Shown one piece after another: positions 55,250 through 64,000 of a stretch of DNA of 64,000 bases. Each line of letters starts with the position of its first letter. The first letter of the stretch is position 1. The translations under genes and the position numbers were made by a program. A model generated the notes under the pieces. That model was given only the letters and a program-made list of their open reading frames with translations, ran no database searches and was not told where the DNA came from. This DNA comes from Bacteroidota bacterium (GTDB lineage: Bacteria > Bacteroidota > Bacteroidia > Bacteroidales > UBA12481): the NCBI GenBank assembly GCA_018669475.1, contig JABHCC010000149.1, positions 1-64,000 of the forward strand, read 5' to 3'.

Positions 55250-56541
55250 TTAAGGAAAGGGTATTTGTGCTTGATTATGATCTGATCAGTCCCTTGGGAG
55301 TGGGAAAGAAAGATGTTTGGGAAAATATTGAAGATCAAAAATCCGCTGAGGATGAGATTACGAACTTTGATGTGGATGGTCTGCAAATACGTCATGGATG
55401 TGAGGTTAAGAATGGTTTACGGCAGTTGTACTGCAATGAACCTGAACAATTATTGGCTGCCATGAGGTTTGACCGAAAACTTGAACTTCTATGTGCTGTA
55501 TATAAGCTGATGAATGACAGGCTTTTAGTCTATCTGGAAAAGGTCGAATCAGGCAGGGCAGGAGTTATTTTGGGCTTAGGAGTTGATGTTTTCCCCTTTG
55601 AGTTATTGGATAAGGATATACTAATGCGTTTGGGATCTGAAATGGATCCATTATTGCTTATTTCTGAACAGATGAAAACCTGGTCGGGTCCTCTCAATCT
55701 GGTTCTAAATCCATTTGATATGTATCCCATCTACCTTGCTGAGAAGTTGGGATTGGCAGCTTTCCAGAAAACTGTACTGACGGCCTGTGCGGCTTCTACT
55801 CAGGCTTTTATTCTTGGGTGTCAGGCTATTGCAAGAAGAGAAGTTGATGTTGTTCTGGTGGGAGGAACTGATTCAATTCTAAATCTGGTGGGATTAACAG
55901 GTTTTTCAAAACTGGGTGTTCTGGCTGAGTCCGATTCAAATCCAGGGACTAGCTGCAAACCATTTGATGTCAATCGCAAGGGAACTTTGGCTGGTGAGGC
56001 AGCTGGTTTGTGTCTATTAGTATCTGAAAAGTACCTGGACCGCACTGGTGGAAATCCCAGTTTTGAAGTATTGGGCCATGGCAATACACTTGATGCATAC
56101 CAAATCACTGCCCCTGATCCAGAGGCAAAAGGCATGATCCGTGCAATTGAAAATGCCTTGAAGGGTTCTGGGATCAAGCCTGAGGAAATCGATACTATTA
56201 ATTTGCACGGTACAGGTACTTATTTGAATGACCCAGCAGAATTGTTGGCTCTGGAAACCGTTTTTGGTAATGTTCTTAACAAGATACCTGTTTGCTCAAC
56301 AAAAGACAGGCATGGACATGCAATCGCTGCCGCTGGTATCCAGGAACTTGTTGTTTTGTTTGAATGTATGTCAAATAATATGGTGCCAAGTACGATAAAT
56401 CTTACTCATCCTATTGGTGATAGTGGTGCAGATTTTGTCATGGGAACTAACCGGAGAACTCCACTTAATATAGGAATGAGTAATAATTTTAGTTTTGGAG
56501 GTATCAATACCTCTGTTGTGGTGAAGAAAATTAACCAATGA
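55246..56541 (+). CDS. Beta-ketoacyl-ACP synthase (active KS)
   Basis: A 431-residue ketosynthase of the FabF type with a full Cys-His-His triad: Cys181 in LTACAAST, His321 in LHGTGT and His358 in KDRHGHAIAAAG. It condenses malonyl-ACP with the growing acyl chain. It pairs with the CLF-like protein encoded just before. No malonyl-CoA:ACP transacylase is present in the cluster, so this is presumably borrowed from primary fatty-acid synthesis. Confidence 0.94.
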   Translation: MIKERVFVLDYDLISPLGVGKKDVWENIEDQKSAEDEITNFDVDGLQIRHGCEVKNGLRQLYCNEPEQLLAAMRFDRKLELLCAVYKLMNDRLLVYLEKVESGRAGVILGLGVDVFPFELLDKDILMRLGSEMDPLLLISEQMKTWSGPLNLVLNPFDMYPIYLAEKLGLAAFQKTVLTACAASTQAFILGCQAIARREVDVVLVGGTDSILNLVGLTGFSKLGVLAESDSNPGTSCKPFDVNRKGTLAGEAAGLCLLVSEKYLDRTGGNPSFEVLGHGNTLDAYQITAPDPEAKGMIRAIENALKGSGIKPEEIDTINLHGTGTYLNDPAELLALETVFGNVLNKIPVCSTKDRHGHAIAAAGIQELVVLFECMSNNMVPSTINLTHPIGDSGADFVMGTNRRTPLNIGMSNNFSFGGINTSVVVKKINQ

Positions 56542-56554
56542 ATTAAGGCTAAAT

Positions 56555-57313
56555 ATGGATCTGAAACTTGACAATAAAAGAGTTCTTATGACGGGTGCAA
56601 CGGGGGGGATCGGCCGTGAGATTTGTAAGGCTTTTCTGATGGAAAATGCAAAGATCTTCAATTTTTACCGGGAACGGAATAAAATGGAGAGTCTTGTAAG
56701 CTGGCTTAATGATCAGGGAATTTCAACTGACAAGCTACATGGTTGTTCCGTTAATCTTTCAGATCAGGACTCTGTGGAAGATGGCTTCAAAAAAATGATG
56801 AGTGAGTTTGGAGGAATTGATATCTATGTGAACGTTGTGGGAAAAGCTGTTGAGAGTCCATTTTTATTGGGAAATTCTGATGATTGGGAAAAGGCTCAGG
56901 AAATTAACCTCAAACCTGCTGTTTTGCTTAGTCGTTTGGTCATTAAGCCCATGATGCTTGCTCGCTCAGGATCAATTGTGTTTATTAGTTCTATTGTTGC
57001 CTGGCGATTTGGGAGGGGAGTCGTGCCATATGCAACTGCTAAAGCTGCACTCAATCGCTTTGCTGAGACTCTTGCCTTCGAAGTGGGCCAGAAAGGAATT
57101 AGAGTAAATCTGGTTTGTCCGGGAATGATAGATACCAAGATGGCTGAATCTATTAAACAAAAGCATTCTGATTTTTTAGAATATCATTCAGCACTGGGGC
57201 GTATTGGAAAACCAAAAGAGATAGCTCCAGCAGTACTCTTTTTGGCCTCTGATGCCACGTCATCATATATGACCGGACAAAAAATTGTTGTAGATGGTGG
57301 TGTAAGCCTCTAA
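56555..57313 (+). CDS. FabG-type SDR ketoreductase
   Basis: A 252-residue short-chain dehydrogenase with TGATGGIG at the nucleotide-binding end, the catalytic YATAK (Tyr and Lys four residues apart) preceded by SSIV, and the C-terminal GQKIVVDGGVSL. It reduces 3-ketoacyl-ACP to hydroxyacyl-ACP in this context. It is 13 bases after the ketosynthase. Confidence 0.92.
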   Translation: MDLKLDNKRVLMTGATGGIGREICKAFLMENAKIFNFYRERNKMESLVSWLNDQGISTDKLHGCSVNLSDQDSVEDGFKKMMSEFGGIDIYVNVVGKAVESPFLLGNSDDWEKAQEINLKPAVLLSRLVIKPMMLARSGSIVFISSIVAWRFGRGVVPYATAKAALNRFAETLAFEVGQKGIRVNLVCPGMIDTKMAESIKQKHSDFLEYHSALGRIGKPKEIAPAVLFLASDATSSYMTGQKIVVDGGVSL

Positions 57314-57336
57314 AAATAAATATAAAGAAACTAAAG

Positions 57337-57726
57337 ATGAAAGATAATTTAGTGTTGAATTTTATCATTGAGTCCATTTCAGAATCCAGCGGATTGGAAG
57401 TGGAATCTATAAATCCCGGTAGTACTTTATTTCAAGACTTGTGCCTTACTTCCATTGATATGGTAGAAATTTTCTACATGATTGAAATGGAGTATGATAT
57501 CAGCCTAAGAGCTTCTGATTTTGAAAATGATCTCAGGAAGGACATGGACGGTGAAGAATTCGAAATTGACAATGTTATAACTGATAAAGGCCTAGCTGCC
57601 ATCCGACAGAAGCTTCCGGAGATTAATAGCGACAATCTTAAGCAAGGACTTACGGTTGATCAATTGATAAAATTTATCACTGTTAGAGCGCTGGCCAATC
57701 TAGTAACTATCAAAATCAATCAATAG
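57337..57726 (+). CDS. Acyl carrier protein, long form
   Basis: A 129-residue acidic protein with an acyl carrier domain in the first 80 residues. The pantetheine attachment Ser is Ser39, in DLCLTSIDMVEIF. The tail of about 45 residues beyond a normal ACP is predicted to be helical and is not explained by the family. No phosphopantetheinyl transferase is encoded nearby. It would carry the intermediates of this cluster. Confidence 0.85.
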   Translation: MKDNLVLNFIIESISESSGLEVESINPGSTLFQDLCLTSIDMVEIFYMIEMEYDISLRASDFENDLRKDMDGEEFEIDNVITDKGLAAIRQKLPEINSDNLKQGLTVDQLIKFITVRALANLVTIKINQ

Positions 57727-57729
57727 CTT

Positions 57730-58818
57730 ATGTTCCCCAGAATCTGTTTAGCTGGTGCAACAGGATTTACTGGTCAACTCATTGCCTCAGAGTTAATGAT
57801 CAGGGGGATTCCGTTCAGTATTTTGGGACGTAATTTGGAGAAAATGAGGCTGTGGCAGCAACAGACCGGGCACCATGGAGAACTTCTTTGTGCCAACATT
57901 CAGGATGAGGTAGAAATCATCAAAGTGCTTAATAAAACTGATCTGGTAGTCAATTGTGTTGGCCCATTTAATCTATTTTCAACTGAACTTTGTGCTGTGG
58001 TTACCAAGTTAGGGAAAGATTATTTTGATATTACCGGTGAACAGTCATTCGTGAAATATTCACATGAAAGGAATGCAGAAAAGGCCAAGCAAAGTGGTGC
58101 TTCTATTGTTCATTCCATGTCTTTTGAATCTTGTCTGGCAGACATTATGGCTAGTCATTTGGTGCAGGATTCTGATCAGGTAGAGGAAATCTCGTCATTC
58201 TATTATTTTTCGGCAACAAGACCATCACCAGGGACTCGTTTAACGATGCAAACAGCCCATTACTTTCCTACTTTTGCTGTTCGTAACCATCAGATCAAAG
58301 AGATCCCTCCTCTGGCCTGGTCAAGAAAAGCTTCATGTTCTGAGATCCCGGAAATAAAGACTGCTTTCTTCATGCCTTACCCAGAAGTCATTTTTTTTAA
58401 GGAAAGGTACAATCCCAAGGTTTCGGGTTCTTTCATATTAAGCAATGAGGAAAAGAATTCATTTCCCAGATCAAAGATTCAGGGAGATCAGAATGATCTC
58501 AACAAGATTGTAGAGCGGCATAGTAAGCGCAGAGTAAAGCCTATCACAAAGGAGGAATGTATGGGTCAGAAATTTAGTTTGTATTTACGGGTTCTTACAA
58601 GGGATGGTCGTGTAAAAATTAAATGTATTAAAGGAGCCGATATGTATGGAGTGACAGCAGCAATAGTTGCTGAAGGAATATCGTATTACATGAAAATAAA
58701 TAATCCGGGAGGGATGTATTCACCGGCATTATTCTTTGGAGATTATCCTTTGCTAGACAGGCTGATAACTACTCACGGAATACAGATTACCGAAGGATCA
58801 AATTTATTAGAGTTGTAA
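57730..58818 (+). CDS. Saccharopine-dehydrogenase-like (trans-acting enoyl reductase type)
   Basis: A 362-residue NAD(P)-binding protein starting with a Rossmann motif, LAGATGFTGQLIASEL. It resembles the saccharopine dehydrogenase-like family that includes mycobacterial trans-acting enoyl reductases of lipid polyketide pathways: VVNCVGPFNLF, DYFDITGEQSF and MSFESCLADIM fit. It may reduce the enoyl-ACP intermediate; alternatively it might reduce an imine. It starts four bases after the ACP stop. Confidence 0.75.
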   Translation: MFPRICLAGATGFTGQLIASELMIRGIPFSILGRNLEKMRLWQQQTGHHGELLCANIQDEVEIIKVLNKTDLVVNCVGPFNLFSTELCAVVTKLGKDYFDITGEQSFVKYSHERNAEKAKQSGASIVHSMSFESCLADIMASHLVQDSDQVEEISSFYYFSATRPSPGTRLTMQTAHYFPTFAVRNHQIKEIPPLAWSRKASCSEIPEIKTAFFMPYPEVIFFKERYNPKVSGSFILSNEEKNSFPRSKIQGDQNDLNKIVERHSKRRVKPITKEECMGQKFSLYLRVLTRDGRVKIKCIKGADMYGVTAAIVAEGISYYMKINNPGGMYSPALFFGDYPLLDRLITTHGIQITEGSNLLEL

Positions 58819-58839
58819 ATATTGAAGATTAGAGATCAA

Positions 58840-60960
58840 ATGAAGACTGACAGAATAATTCTCTTCTTGATCAGGAATAACAAGAGTTTATTCTTCCTGG
58901 CTCTGGTCATTATTGTTGGAATGGTTCTGCTAATTCGTCCCGTTTCTATTACAGGTGATTTTTCAGGTTTTGAAATGCGTCAGAATCCTTATCAGCAGGT
59001 TGAGAAGACATTGTCTGAAGAATTCCACACCAGGAGTTTGATTCAGCTTAAAATCACACAAAAGGACCAGCCTATATCTGTCCTTTGCAACAATCTTAAT
59101 GAGCTTGAGAATGATGTAAAAGCCATAATTCCAGATGCTCACATATTATCCATTCACCAGATTGATAAATTGCTTTTCCAATTATATGGAAAAGAAGCTT
59201 CTGCTATGAAAGTATTGGAAAGATGCCACAGTCTTCCATTTCTATCCAATATGATTTCTTCAGATAATCGTTCATTCCTATTCCTGATCCAGGTGACTGA
59301 TAATGAATCATTTCCGTTGGAGGCTTTTAATCAGTTGATTGGGGAGGACTATGCAGGTATTGTGAAAATGAATCCAATGAGTTACTTCCATATTTCTGAC
59401 GATATTGAGACGGCTCTCAGGAAAGATCTGGTACTTATTCCCATTGTTCTTCTCTTAATAACAATTGGATTGATCTTAATGATATTTAAAAGAGTCAGTG
59501 CCCTGGCTTACATATTTGGTCAGATATTCATTAGTATGATTCCGATATTTTTCATTCTATCCGTATTCAAAATACCAATTAGCCTGGGAACAATATTGAT
59601 CTTACCGGTTGTCATTGTCATTGCTCTGGCCGATGGCATACACTTATTGGTTGGATACCATAATCAGGATCCGAGTCAAAATCGTCAGGAGGCTGCGAAA
59701 AAGACACTCAAGTTATTTATTGTCCCATCATTTCTAACCTCTCTAACCACAGCTGTTGCCTTCTGTTCATTCGGACTTTCCGAATCGGTCGGAATTCGGC
59801 ACTTTGGTCTTATAACAGGTATTGTTGTTTTATTCGAATTTTTCCTCACTTTCATGATTTCGCCATACTGGTTAAGTCGCTTGAGTATATCAAATCTTAA
59901 TGCTCGCACATTATCAAATATTTTTCCGGTTTTAGTGAGGTACCGAAAACCTATCGGAGCTTTCCTATTAGTCTTATTAATATCTGCTGCTTTATTCATA
60001 CCTCAATTAAAGTTTGCAACTAATTATGAGAAATTTTTCCCTTCACGATCAAATATTGCAAGTACGTATGAAGAGTTTAAACGGGATTTTAAATCTCCGG
60101 TAAGCATGGATATTGTACTAGCCTTAGAAAAGCCTACTAGAGATATTTTGTCGGGTGATTATCCTGCTTTTACCGAATTGGATGCTCTTGTCGATGAAAT
60201 TAAAGGACTTGATGAGGTGAAGAGAGTTAATTCAGTAGCAGGAATTAAGGCTTTTACTGATCGCTTCAAGGGTTTTGGACTCCTGGTAGACTATTCAGAT
60301 GATCACCACCCATTCTACAATAAGGAAAAACAATTGTACAGAATCAATATTTGGACAGAAACCACCGATGACTTGTATTTACTTAAAGATAAAGTCACTT
60401 TGGTCCTTGAACAATATTCATCTGTTTTTTCCTCCCGGATATATGGTAGTGTTTTCTTATTAGATTATGTGAATCAGAGTGTTGCAAGATCACTTTTTCG
60501 CTCATTGCTTCTGTCATCTCTGTTGATCTTTGTAATCTTTGCTCTTCTATCACGAAATCTGAGAGTAGCCTTGGTTAGTATTCTGGCCAACATCATTCCA
60601 TTGAGTGCAATGGTTCTCATTTTTGTTTTTTGGGATCTTAACCTGAATATCCTTACATCATTGATTTGTGTGATCTGTTTGGGCCTAATGGTAGACGATA
60701 CCATCCATATCCTGTACAGAAAGGTGCAATTAAAATCCTCAGTCGGAAAGTTGAGTGAGGGTATGATCACAAGCTCACTGATTTTATTTGGTGGTTTTGC
60801 TATTCATGGGCTAAGCAGTTTTGAGCCAACTCGTAACTTTGGATTGACCTGTTCGATTATTTTTATGCTTACCCTTGTCAGTGACCTGGTATTGATTCCG
60901 TGGGGAGTTGAACTCTTTTCAAGAAAAGAGAAGAATAAAACTGATGATCATCATGAGTGA
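58840..60960 (+). CDS. MMPL/RND-family lipid exporter
   Basis: A 706-residue inner-membrane protein with two repeats of a membrane-helix block and a large periplasmic loop, as in RND/MMPL transporters. The helix-4 type motif is seen twice: ALADGIHLLVGY and LMVDDTIHILYR, each with the charged residues of the proton relay. TTG at 58822 is a possible longer start. The family exports lipids and hydrophobic products. It is the likely exporter for the cluster product. Confidence 0.85.
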   Translation: MKTDRIILFLIRNNKSLFFLALVIIVGMVLLIRPVSITGDFSGFEMRQNPYQQVEKTLSEEFHTRSLIQLKITQKDQPISVLCNNLNELENDVKAIIPDAHILSIHQIDKLLFQLYGKEASAMKVLERCHSLPFLSNMISSDNRSFLFLIQVTDNESFPLEAFNQLIGEDYAGIVKMNPMSYFHISDDIETALRKDLVLIPIVLLLITIGLILMIFKRVSALAYIFGQIFISMIPIFFILSVFKIPISLGTILILPVVIVIALADGIHLLVGYHNQDPSQNRQEAAKKTLKLFIVPSFLTSLTTAVAFCSFGLSESVGIRHFGLITGIVVLFEFFLTFMISPYWLSRLSISNLNARTLSNIFPVLVRYRKPIGAFLLVLLISAALFIPQLKFATNYEKFFPSRSNIASTYEEFKRDFKSPVSMDIVLALEKPTRDILSGDYPAFTELDALVDEIKGLDEVKRVNSVAGIKAFTDRFKGFGLLVDYSDDHHPFYNKEKQLYRINIWTETTDDLYLLKDKVTLVLEQYSSVFSSRIYGSVFLLDYVNQSVARSLFRSLLLSSLLIFVIFALLSRNLRVALVSILANIIPLSAMVLIFVFWDLNLNILTSLICVICLGLMVDDTIHILYRKVQLKSSVGKLSEGMITSSLILFGGFAIHGLSSFEPTRNFGLTCSIIFMLTLVSDLVLIPWGVELFSRKEKNKTDDHHE

Positions 60961-62113
60961 ACGATTTTATGGAATGGACTTCTTAAGGATGGCACTGATG
61001 CTGTCAGGAATTGTTTTTCACGCCGGTCTGTTTTATACTTGTACTGAACACGAAACCTTGTGGCCTATTCAGGTATCAGAGTGTCATATGACTTTCGATG
61101 TTATTTGTGGATGGTTACACCTTTTTCGTATTCCTGCATTCTTTGTTATCGCTGGTTTTTTTGCTGCACTACTTCTTGAAAAGCGTGGTTTGACTGGGTT
61201 TGTCATTAACCGTTTTTGGCGTATAGTGCTCCCCTTTGTCCTGGCTTGGCTCATTCTTTTTCCAGTAGTGATATTGATATTTTACCTCTTAAATCATCTG
61301 GGGGATGAGCATGTTTTTTCTGATACCATTACTGGACTGTTTAGTAGAGAGTTGATTGGGTATAAGCCTAAAATAACGATACACCTTTGGTTTCTTTATT
61401 ATCTGATCTTCTTCTATGTGGTATTGCTCCTAATCAGGAGGTTCTGGAAACCAAGATCAAAAAGGCCATTGCTTTTGGTATTGGGATTTGCGATGGTTTT
61501 GTCAGGTCTTGGCTTTTTCTTTTGTGAATCAGGAGAATTCAATGGATTTTATTCTTTCAATCCCGATTTCTTTTCCCTCGGTGGATTTGCTCCATTTTTC
61601 TTTTTCGGTTATTTGCTTTATCACCATCAATACTGGATTAAGAGGTTTATGAAATCCTATGTATCTATGCTCGCATGGTCAATAATTCCCTTTATCACTT
61701 ATTTGCTATTAAGGATAGGCCGGATTGACCTTGGGGAAACAATTACTAAACTTTTGCTTGTTATTTCTTCAATAATATTTTCCTGGCTAATGATTCTGGC
61801 CTTGATCGGTTGGGTCAGCTATAAATTCAGGCAATCAAATCCTGTGATTCGTTATTTGTCAGATGCTTCTTATTGGATATATTTGGTTCACCTTCCTATG
61901 ATATTGCTCATTGGGGGATTATTAAACGAGCTTATCCATTTTTCATTATTTGTTTGGATTTTGAATATCCTGTTGACATCAATATTTACCCTCTTGACAT
62001 ATCATTTTCTGGTGCGACCAACTATAATAGGGAAATTGCTGAATGGAAGAAAGTATCCTTTCGCTAATCCTTTCAGAATTACCAGGAAAATCGAAGGCCA
62101 AATGAAGATGTGA
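60953..62113 (+). CDS. Acyltransferase-3 family membrane protein
   Basis: A 386-residue protein of about ten membrane helices. The start chosen, ATG 60953, overlaps the exporter's stop by eight bases; an upstream start (60908) would add 15 residues inside the exporter's coding end. AT3 features: FYGMDFLRMALM, GIVFHAGLF with the catalytic-type His, and RIPAFFVIAGFF. Such proteins O-acylate sugars or lipids at the periplasmic side. Likely finishes the exported molecule. Its 3' end overlaps the convergent gene at 62079 by 35 bases. Confidence 0.83.
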   Translation: MSERFYGMDFLRMALMLSGIVFHAGLFYTCTEHETLWPIQVSECHMTFDVICGWLHLFRIPAFFVIAGFFAALLLEKRGLTGFVINRFWRIVLPFVLAWLILFPVVILIFYLLNHLGDEHVFSDTITGLFSRELIGYKPKITIHLWFLYYLIFFYVVLLLIRRFWKPRSKRPLLLVLGFAMVLSGLGFFFCESGEFNGFYSFNPDFFSLGGFAPFFFFGYLLYHHQYWIKRFMKSYVSMLAWSIIPFITYLLLRIGRIDLGETITKLLLVISSIIFSWLMILALIGWVSYKFRQSNPVIRYLSDASYWIYLVHLPMILLIGGLLNELIHFSLFVWILNILLTSIFTLLTYHFLVRPTIIGKLLNGRKYPFANPFRITRKIEGQMKM

Positions 62114-62663
62114 AAACGTACAATCCTCCCGGAATTACATTAGCAAGGATTTCCCATTGGGATTTTATTCGGTACAAATATTCTATATCCGGTATCGGAT
62201 AAAACCTGTACTGATAACCTTTAAATACCCGATCTTCGAAAAAAGTATCACCTGAGTATTCAGGGAATTGGTGCCAATCTTCTCTGAAAAGCAAGGTAGG
62301 ACCCACACCTATGGCCAAACTATGTGGCCCCCTGTTTAATAAAGTATACCTAAGTCCCAATTGTACAAATCCTGCTGGAACAACTGCACAATCAAGGTAT
62401 AGTGCAATAGCAGAGCGAACGCTCAAGCGGTTTGTCAGATAATAATTGTATTGAAAAGCTCCACCCATTTCGAAAACAAAATAGGCTTTCTTATCAAGCT
62501 TTAAATGGTAGTGTTGAGGGTAAGTTCCGGCTTTTGGATGAAAGGCAAGACCAATCCATTGTCCTGATATTGCATGTGATCCTTTAATTGTGGTATCCTG
62601 TGCCCAAATTGAGAACCATGAGAAAGAAATAGCGAGAATAACAATTATGGATACTTTTTTCAC
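62079..62663 (-). CDS. Small secreted beta-barrel-like protein
   Basis: A 194-residue protein with a signal peptide (ends SIWAQ) and alternating strands ending in a C-terminal aromatic (GLRFSW), as in small outer-membrane barrels. No family recognised. It is convergent with the acyltransferase gene, overlapping it tail to tail by 35 bases. Confidence 0.6.
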   Translation of the reverse strand: MKKVSIIVILAISFSWFSIWAQDTTIKGSHAISGQWIGLAFHPKAGTYPQHYHLKLDKKAYFVFEMGGAFQYNYYLTNRLSVRSAIALYLDCAVVPAGFVQLGLRYTLLNRGPHSLAIGVGPTLLFREDWHQFPEYSGDTFFEDRVFKGYQYRFYPIPDIEYLYRIKSQWEILANVIPGGLYVFTSSFGLRFSW

Positions 62664-62932
62664 AAGACTAACTTCTATTGATATTGTTTTGCCTTTAATC
62701 TGTATTATCCTATGAGTGAACAGATCACATGTAATTGATTAAAGTTAGGAAAATAATCGCAGCAAATTGGGGATGCTGACTATGACACTTTCCCATTGGA
62801 ATAGGTAGTAAGCGTAACATAGTCTTATGAAATGGGTGTTTTCAGTTCATGTTAAGCTCTTTTAACATTTGAATTTGTCCGTTTCGAACGCAAACTCAAT
62901 GAGAACAGGCAGATAAATCGTATTTTTATGAT

Positions 62933-64000
62933 ATGAAACCTGCCCTGTTTATCACTGGCTTACTGCTCTTACTCTTTGTTTCGATCACCGAAAGTGTCAT
63001 GGCCCAGGAAATAGCTAAAAAGCAATCCGAAGAAATAGTTATCAATACCCAGGATTCCCTCCGCAAAGATGCGCTGAATGTCTATATGAATGCCTCGCAA
63101 CACATCCGAAGAGAAATATCTTTTATCAATTATGTTCGTGATATTAAAGATGCGCAGTTGGTGATAATCACCACTCGTCAGCGCACAGGATCAGGAGGAC
63201 GGCAAACTAATTTTTTTCTCGAGGGTCAATTAAATCTGAAAGGGAAAAATGACACAATAAAATATGTGTCATCTCCCGATGATACAGAGGATATTAGGAG
63301 GGAAGGGGAGATAAGAACTCTGAAAATGGGACTCATGAGATATATTCTGGAAACCCCACTCGCTGAATTCATCGATATTCATTTTACGGAACCCATCGCT
63401 GATATTGTATCAGATGATAAATGGAACTCCTGGGTGTTCAGTACTTATTTCGGAGGTAATACCAGAGGTGAAGATCAATATGAATCTATCGAAACCAATG
63501 CTAATATTTCTGCCAGTCGTGTTACAGATGAATGGAGAATTAATACAAGTGCTAATTACGAGTGGGATTTGTCTAAATACCATATTAATGATGAAGTAAT
63601 TACCAGTGACCGGCGAAATGGGGGAATACATCTGACTCTGGTTAAATCACTTGGCCCTCATTTTTCAGCTGGACTTTTTACAAATCTGACCACCTCATCG
63701 TATAATAACCTTAATCTGAATTATTCATTTTTTCCTGCTTTTGAATTTAATGTATTCCCATATTCCGAATCAACCAGGAGGCAGTTGCGTTTGGTTTACG
63801 GCCTGGGTGGCTCTTACAGAGACTATAATGAACTTACAATTTACGATAAGGAGCAAGAGACTCTGTTCAATCATCAAATATGGGCAAATTACAGATTGAT
63901 ACAGAAGTGGGGATCTATCAATGTACATGCTAATTGGCAGAATTACTTTCATGACTGGTCAAAGAATCATCTCACTGCAGGATTTGGAGTAAACTTTAGG
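62933..64000 (+). CDS. Predicted outer-membrane protein, 3' end outside window
   Basis: An open frame from ATG 62933 to the window edge with no stop (356 codons). It starts with a signal peptide (ending SVMAQ), then a globular segment with INYVRDIKDAQLVIIT and RTGSGGRQ, followed by repeating aromatic strands like a barrel. This architecture is common in uncharacterised Bacteroidota outer-membrane proteins; I can name no function. The gap upstream, 62664-62932, has no gene I can support. Confidence 0.78.
   Translation, partial: MKPALFITGLLLLLFVSITESVMAQEIAKKQSEEIVINTQDSLRKDALNVYMNASQHIRREISFINYVRDIKDAQLVIITTRQRTGSGGRQTNFFLEGQLNLKGKNDTIKYVSSPDDTEDIRREGEIRTLKMGLMRYILETPLAEFIDIHFTEPIADIVSDDKWNSWVFSTYFGGNTRGEDQYESIETNANISASRVTDEWRINTSANYEWDLSKYHINDEVITSDRRNGGIHLTLVKSLGPHFSAGLFTNLTTSSYNNLNLNYSFFPAFEFNVFPYSESTRRQLRLVYGLGGSYRDYNELTIYDKEQETLFNHQIWANYRLIQKWGSINVHANWQNYFHDWSKNHLTAGFGVNFR

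Noticed and set aside
1-64000. CRISPR arrays, tRNA or rRNA genes.
   Set aside because: No regular repeat-spacer pattern, cloverleaf or rRNA-like sequence was seen on reading.

Overview
The window reads as a chromosomal segment of a Bacteroidota bacterium, most likely a marine or sediment polysaccharide degrader of the Marinilabiliales/Prolixibacteraceae kind. Pointers to this are SusC/SusD, DUF4249, GLPGLI and DUF1080 families, many lipoprotein and Tat signal peptides, a low-GC genome with few Shine-Dalgarno sites, and a TTG/TAnnTTTG promoter before hipBA. A glycyl radical enzyme with its activase implies anaerobic or facultative life. The genus is inference.

Layout. 21-1873 is an apparently complete group II intron with its reverse transcriptase. 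2040-8351 holds a sulfatase, a DUF1080 protein, a beta-barrel, an S41-like peptidase and a secreted LanC-like lipoprotein. 8527-11698 is a TonB receptor with a DUF4249 partner. 11843-27854 is a laminarin (beta-1,3-glucan) utilisation locus: propeller/LuxR sensor, PKD surface protein, GH16 laminarinase, SusC/SusD, sugar porter, GH-A (GH158-like) glucanase and a cytoplasmic inverting phosphorylase. 28128-33145 is mixed: a small DUF1858-like protein, a PNGase F-like amidase, a HipB/HipA module, a small secreted protein and a DedA-type protein. 33254-47976 is more glycan metabolism: a GH-D-like lipoprotein, GLPGLI/outer-membrane receptor pair, a cellulase-like gene broken by one in-frame TGA, a sugar isomerase/epimerase, a glycyl radical enzyme pair, GH105 and a pectate-lyase-like protein around a LacI-type palindrome, an orphan Tat signal peptide, and DUF1080.

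The most unusual part is a 14-kb, tightly packed, one-direction operon at 48142-62113. It opens with a 1467-residue fusion of an acyl-adenylating domain, a class III aminotransferase and a domain very like cyanobacterial acyl-ACP reductase. It continues with a BtaA/DUF3419-type SAM-dependent aminocarboxypropyl transferase, a FabZ-type dehydratase, a KS/CLF-like pair, a ketoreductase, an acyl carrier protein, a saccharopine-dehydrogenase-like (trans-enoyl-reductase type) protein, an MMPL/RND exporter and an acyltransferase-3. Together they look like a self-contained pathway that builds an acyl chain on its own carrier, releases it as aldehyde then amine, decorates it with a homoserine-type group, exports it and acylates it: probably an undescribed amino-lipid. 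The chemistry is inference from domains. The window ends in a partial outer-membrane protein gene.
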